7,301 bases of DNA from Candidatus Zixiibacteriota bacterium (lineage in GTDB: Bacteria > Zixibacteria > MSB-5A5 > JAABVY01 > JAHJOQ01), in NCBI GenBank assembly GCA_024275215.1, contig JAJRZO010000359.1:1-7301 (forward strand). Direction: 5' to 3'. The position numbers and the translations under genes are program-made. A model generated the notes under the pieces. The model made no database searches and was not told where the DNA came from. It saw nothing but the letters and a program-made list of their open reading frames with translations. Positions within the stretch are counted from its first letter, which is position 1, and each line of letters opens with the position of its first letter. Shown here piece by piece: positions 4,816 through 7,301 of the stretch.

Positions 4816-7056
4816 ATGGATGAGCCGAAAGTCGATTTGCATCTTGCTCTCAATCATGGGCTGTCTGAAGAAGAATACACTCGGATTCTCGATACTCTCG
4901 GGCGCACGCCGACCTACACTGAACTCGGGATATTCTCGGTCATGTGGTCGGAGCACTGCTCCTACAAGAACTCTATCGCACTGCTGAAAACGCTTCCCAA
5001 CGAAGGATCGGCTCTGTTGACTATGGCTGGTGAGGAAAACGCAGGCGCTGTCGATATCGGCGATGGTCTCGCAATCGTGTTCAAAATCGAATCACACAAC
5101 CATCCGACCGCAGTCGAACCATATCAGGCGGCAGCTACCGGCGTCGGAGGGATACTCCGTGACATATTCACAATGGGCGCACGACCGATTGCCTGTCTCG
5201 ATTCGCTAAGGTTCGGCAATCTCGAAGACCCGCGCTCGCGGTATCTCTTTAATGGAGCGGTCAAGGGCATCGGCGATTATGGTAATTCGTTCGGAGTACC
5301 TACTGTCGGCGGCGAAGTATATTTCGAGGAATGTTATCAGAGCAACCCGTTGGTCAATCCGATGGCGGTTGGCATTGTCAAGACTGACGGTATCATCAGC
5401 GCAACAGCCGAAGGCGCAGGCAATCCGGTCTATATCGTTGGATCATCGACAGGCCGCGACGGAATCCATGGCGCAACATTCGCATCGGAAGAACTTTCGG
5501 AAGAGTCGCAATCCAAGCGTCCATCAGTGCAGATCGGCGATCCGTTCACCGAGAAACTCCTGCTCGAAGCCACACTCGAAATCATCAAGGATGATCTGAT
5601 TGTCGGAATTCAGGATATGGGCGCAGCGGGGATTACCTGCTGCTCGACCGAGATGTCCGCGCGCGGCAAATCCGGCATGGAGATTGAGCTTTCAAAAGTG
5701 CCGGTGCGCGAAGAAGAAATGACGCCGTACGAAATTATGCTCTCCGAATCGCAGGAGAGAATGATGGTCGTAGTCAAAAAGGGTTGCGAGGAAAAAGTCG
5801 ACGAGATATTCAGGAAGTGGGGACTCCACGCTGTCCAGATCGGTCATGTTATCGACAAAGACAGAGTTATCGTTCGCAACAATGGTAAAGTCGTGGCAGA
5901 TGTGCCTGCTGATATTCTTGTTCTCGGTGGGGGAGCGCCTGTCTATCACAGGGAGACACGAAAGCCCGCACGAATCGACGAACTGCATGATCTCGGTCTG
6001 GCAGATGTTCCAGCCCCTGATGATCTTAACTCCGCTTTCCTGAGTCTGATCGGCTCGCAATCTATGGCTGACACGAGTTGGATATACCGGCAATATGACC
6101 ACATGGTGCGCACCAATACCGCAGTCCAGCCGGGATCCGATGCTGCTGTAATCAGAATCAGGAAGACAAAAAAGGCGATAGCACTCACAACCGACTGTAA
6201 TGGCAGATATTGCTACCTGAATCCAAGGCGGGGTGCGATGATCGCAGTGGCTGAAGCTGCGAGGAATGTCACAGCATCAGGCGGCAGACCGGCAGCCATC
6301 ACGAATTGCCTGAATTTCGGGAATCCATATAAGCCTGAGATGTACTGGGGATTCGCTGAAGTTATAGCAGGAATGGGCGAGGCGTGCCGTGTGTTCGACA
6401 CACCCGTTACGGGCGGCAATGTCTCGTTCTACAACGAAGACAAGATTACGACACGAGCGGTATACCCGACGCCTGTCATCGGAATGTTGGGAATTATCGA
6501 TGATGTTTCCTATATCACTACACAGTATTTCAAAGACGAGGGCGATGTGATTCTTCTCGTCGGCGAGACGACCGAAGATCTTGGCGGGTCGGAATATCTG
6601 AAGGTTGTTCACGACAAAGTAAGAGGCGATTGTCCCGCGATCGATATGTTGCTCGAAAAGAAAACTCAGGACGCAGTGCAAGGAGTGATAACATCGGGGC
6701 TTGTCAAATCATGCCATGATGTATCTGAAGGCGGAATTGCTGTAGCTTTGGCCGAATGCTGTATCACAGACAGAGAAAATCAGATTGGATGCGAGGTTTC
6801 AATCGAGACAGAGCTACGTCCTGATGTCATGTTGTTCAGCGAATCGCAATCGCGGTTTGTGCTCAGTGTTTCTGATGATGATGTTCAGGAAGTCATATCC
6901 GAACTCGGGCGAAACGAGATTCCTGTACGAAAGATTGGTCAGGTCGGCGGTAACAGACTTGTGATAGATTCGTTTATCGACTGCACTCTTACACAACTCG
7001 GCGAAGCATATTTCAATACATTGTATCGTTATATGGACAAGCCCCCTGAGGTGTAG
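4816..7056 (+). CDS. purL: Phosphoribosylformylglycinamidine (FGAM) synthase, synthetase subunit PurL (small type)
   Basis: PurL catalyses the fourth step of de novo purine synthesis in the cytosol: FGAR + glutamine + ATP to FGAM. This is the 746-aa small form, which lacks a fused glutaminase domain and so needs separate PurQ (glutaminase) and PurS. Visible blocks: MWSEHCSYKNS (43-53) with the active-site His; KIESHNHPTAVEPYQAAATGVGG (90-112) binding nucleotide and metal; GGEVYF (165-170); GRDGIHGATFAS (213-224); VGIQDMGAAGI (263-273); SESQERM (310-316); TTDCNGRYC (458-466); TGGNVSFYNE (532-541); SCHDVSEGG (632-640); and FSESQSRF (674-681). The duplicated AIRS-like halves, roughly 1-370 and 400-746, are both complete. 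Length agrees with B. subtilis PurL (about 740 aa). No other purine gene is in the window, so here it appears as a single-gene transcription unit, or the first gene of one. The stop is followed one base later by a palindromic repeat. Confidence 0.97.
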   Translation: MDEPKVDLHLALNHGLSEEEYTRILDTLGRTPTYTELGIFSVMWSEHCSYKNSIALLKTLPNEGSALLTMAGEENAGAVDIGDGLAIVFKIESHNHPTAVEPYQAAATGVGGILRDIFTMGARPIACLDSLRFGNLEDPRSRYLFNGAVKGIGDYGNSFGVPTVGGEVYFEECYQSNPLVNPMAVGIVKTDGIISATAEGAGNPVYIVGSSTGRDGIHGATFASEELSEESQSKRPSVQIGDPFTEKLLLEATLEIIKDDLIVGIQDMGAAGITCCSTEMSARGKSGMEIELSKVPVREEEMTPYEIMLSESQERMMVVVKKGCEEKVDEIFRKWGLHAVQIGHVIDKDRVIVRNNGKVVADVPADILVLGGGAPVYHRETRKPARIDELHDLGLADVPAPDDLNSAFLSLIGSQSMADTSWIYRQYDHMVRTNTAVQPGSDAAVIRIRKTKKAIALTTDCNGRYCYLNPRRGAMIAVAEAARNVTASGGRPAAITNCLNFGNPYKPEMYWGFAEVIAGMGEACRVFDTPVTGGNVSFYNEDKITTRAVYPTPVIGMLGIIDDVSYITTQYFKDEGDVILLVGETTEDLGGSEYLKVVHDKVRGDCPAIDMLLEKKTQDAVQGVITSGLVKSCHDVSEGGIAVALAECCITDRENQIGCEVSIETELRPDVMLFSESQSRFVLSVSDDDVQEVISELGRNEIPVRKIGQVGGNRLVIDSFIDCTLTQLGEAYFNTLYRYMDKPPEV

Positions 7057-7057
7057 T

Positions 7058-7126
7058 TTTGTAGGTCAGGCTCACTTGGAGCTTGACGTTCAATTTGTCA
7101 TGCTCCAAGAGGGCAGGACCTACAAA
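7058..7126. repeat. Double-palindromic intergenic element directly after purL
   Basis: TTTGTAGGTC (7058-7067) and GACCTACAAA (7117-7126) form a perfect 10-bp outer stem. Inside are a 4-bp stem (7070-7073/7111-7114, one G-T), an 8-bp stem CTTGGAGC (7075-7082)/GCTCCAAG (7102-7109) and a 4-bp TGAC/GTCA stem (7084-7087/7097-7100), about 26 bp in all. The same bases can instead fold as two side-by-side hairpins: 7065-7073 with 7079-7087 (9 pairs, one wobble) and 7097-7105 with 7111-7119 (8 pairs including one wobble, one mismatch). The two halves are inverted copies of one 23-bp module, 18 of 23 bases identical. It may serve as the purL 3' end, but the pattern is that of a REP/BIME-like repeat. 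Confidence 0.75.
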
Positions 7127-7133
7127 TCCGGAT

Positions 7134-7150
7134 GGATTCCCGCCTTCGGG
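7134..7150. repeat. Possible truncated half of a GGATTCCCGCCTTCG-type palindromic repeat
   Basis: GGATTCCCGCCTTCG (7134-7148) matches the left arm of a palindrome widespread in bacterial intergenic DNA, whose right arm normally reads CGGGAATG. Here the right arm stops after CGGG, exactly where the GGCTTGTTGAAAAA inverted repeat begins (7149). A small CCCG-CCTT-CGGG stem (7139-7150) remains. Recognition rests on memory of the repeat family, so confidence is low. Confidence 0.35.
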
Positions 7151-7297
7151 CTTGTTGAAAAAGTTAAGTTGCCTCGTAAAGTGCACACGGTAGCTGTGCC
7201 GCCGTGTATTTAGTATATTGCATTGCAGATAGTTACAACAGAGAATCCGCAGGGGCACAGCCCCTGCGAGCACTTGAGGTGGGTTTTTCAACAAGCC
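7149..7297. mobile_element. 149-bp MITE-like element with 14-bp terminal inverted repeats
   Basis: GGCTTGTTGAAAAA (7149-7162) and TTTTTCAACAAGCC (7284-7297) are perfect inverted repeats 121 bp apart. The interior has no coding capacity. It holds two hairpins: ACACGG/CCGTGT (7185-7190/7202-7207) and an 8-bp CGCAGGGG/CCCCTGCG stem (7248-7255/7261-7268). GCTGTGCC (7193-7200) is also complementary to GGCACAGC (7254-7261), linking the two hairpin regions in an alternative fold. Short length, terminal repeats and lack of genes fit a MITE or the relic of a larger insertion sequence. A target-site duplication cannot be tested, because only four bases follow the right end. Confidence 0.55.
7248..7268. 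repeat. Perfect 8-bp GC-rich hairpin inside the MITE-like element
   Basis: CGCAGGGG (7248-7255), loop CACAG, CCCCTGCG (7261-7268). It is very stable, but the TTTTT run at 7284-7288 begins 15 nt past the stem, too far for a normal intrinsic terminator. It is better read as internal structure of the repeat. Confidence 0.6.
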
Positions 7298-7301
7298 TGC
7301 A

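Noticed and set aside
5692..6102. 136-codon minus-strand frame inside purL
   Set aside because: It is an antisense shadow of a highly conserved gene, with no start signals.
1..7301. tRNA, rRNA, CRISPR array or riboswitch
   Set aside because: No cloverleaf with conserved T-loop, no regularly spaced identical repeats and no purine-riboswitch core upstream of purL were seen on either strand.

Overview
The window looks like ordinary bacterial chromosome at roughly 50% GC. It probably comes from an uncultured lineage: several proteins match well-known families, but I cannot name a genus. The intergenic palindromes and the gene styles would fit a candidate phylum of the FCB/Zixibacteria kind. That is an impression, not a demonstration.

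Layout from left to right: (1) Positions 1-194, minus strand, hold the first 64 codons of secD (SecDF protein-export subunit); the gene runs off the left edge. (2) Positions 195-561 are a divergent intergenic region. It carries a good sigma-70-like promoter for secD, a tandem 15/17-bp direct repeat, two short palindromes and a weaker promoter for the rightward gene. (3) Positions 562-1938, plus strand, encode a PaaK/CapK-type adenylate-forming enzyme. (4) Convergent to it on the minus strand are a CapA-family metallophosphatase-like protein (upstream) and a Wzx-type polysaccharide flippase (downstream). The two share one base of a TAGTG stop/start, so they are almost certainly translationally coupled. 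(5) Positions 4343-4815 hold no convincing gene. They contain an imperfect palindromic element and the purL promoter and ribosome-binding site. (6) Positions 4816-7056, plus strand, are a complete purL (small-type FGAM synthase, 746 aa). (7) Positions 7057-7301 are densely repetitive noncoding DNA. A 69-nt double-palindromic element directly follows the purL stop. Next come what looks like half of a second palindromic repeat and a 149-bp MITE-like element bounded by perfect 14-bp terminal inverted repeats.

Functionally there are two housekeeping genes, secD and purL, at the borders. Between them is a three-gene accessory island (CapK-like activator, CapA-like hydrolase, Wzx-like exporter) of the kind found in capsule/exopolysaccharide loci, but with no glycosyltransferases or polymerase in view. 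The most useful things to follow up are the coupled CapA-flippase pair, the unanchored CapA, the repeated box in front of secD, and the nested palindromic/MITE-like elements behind purL.
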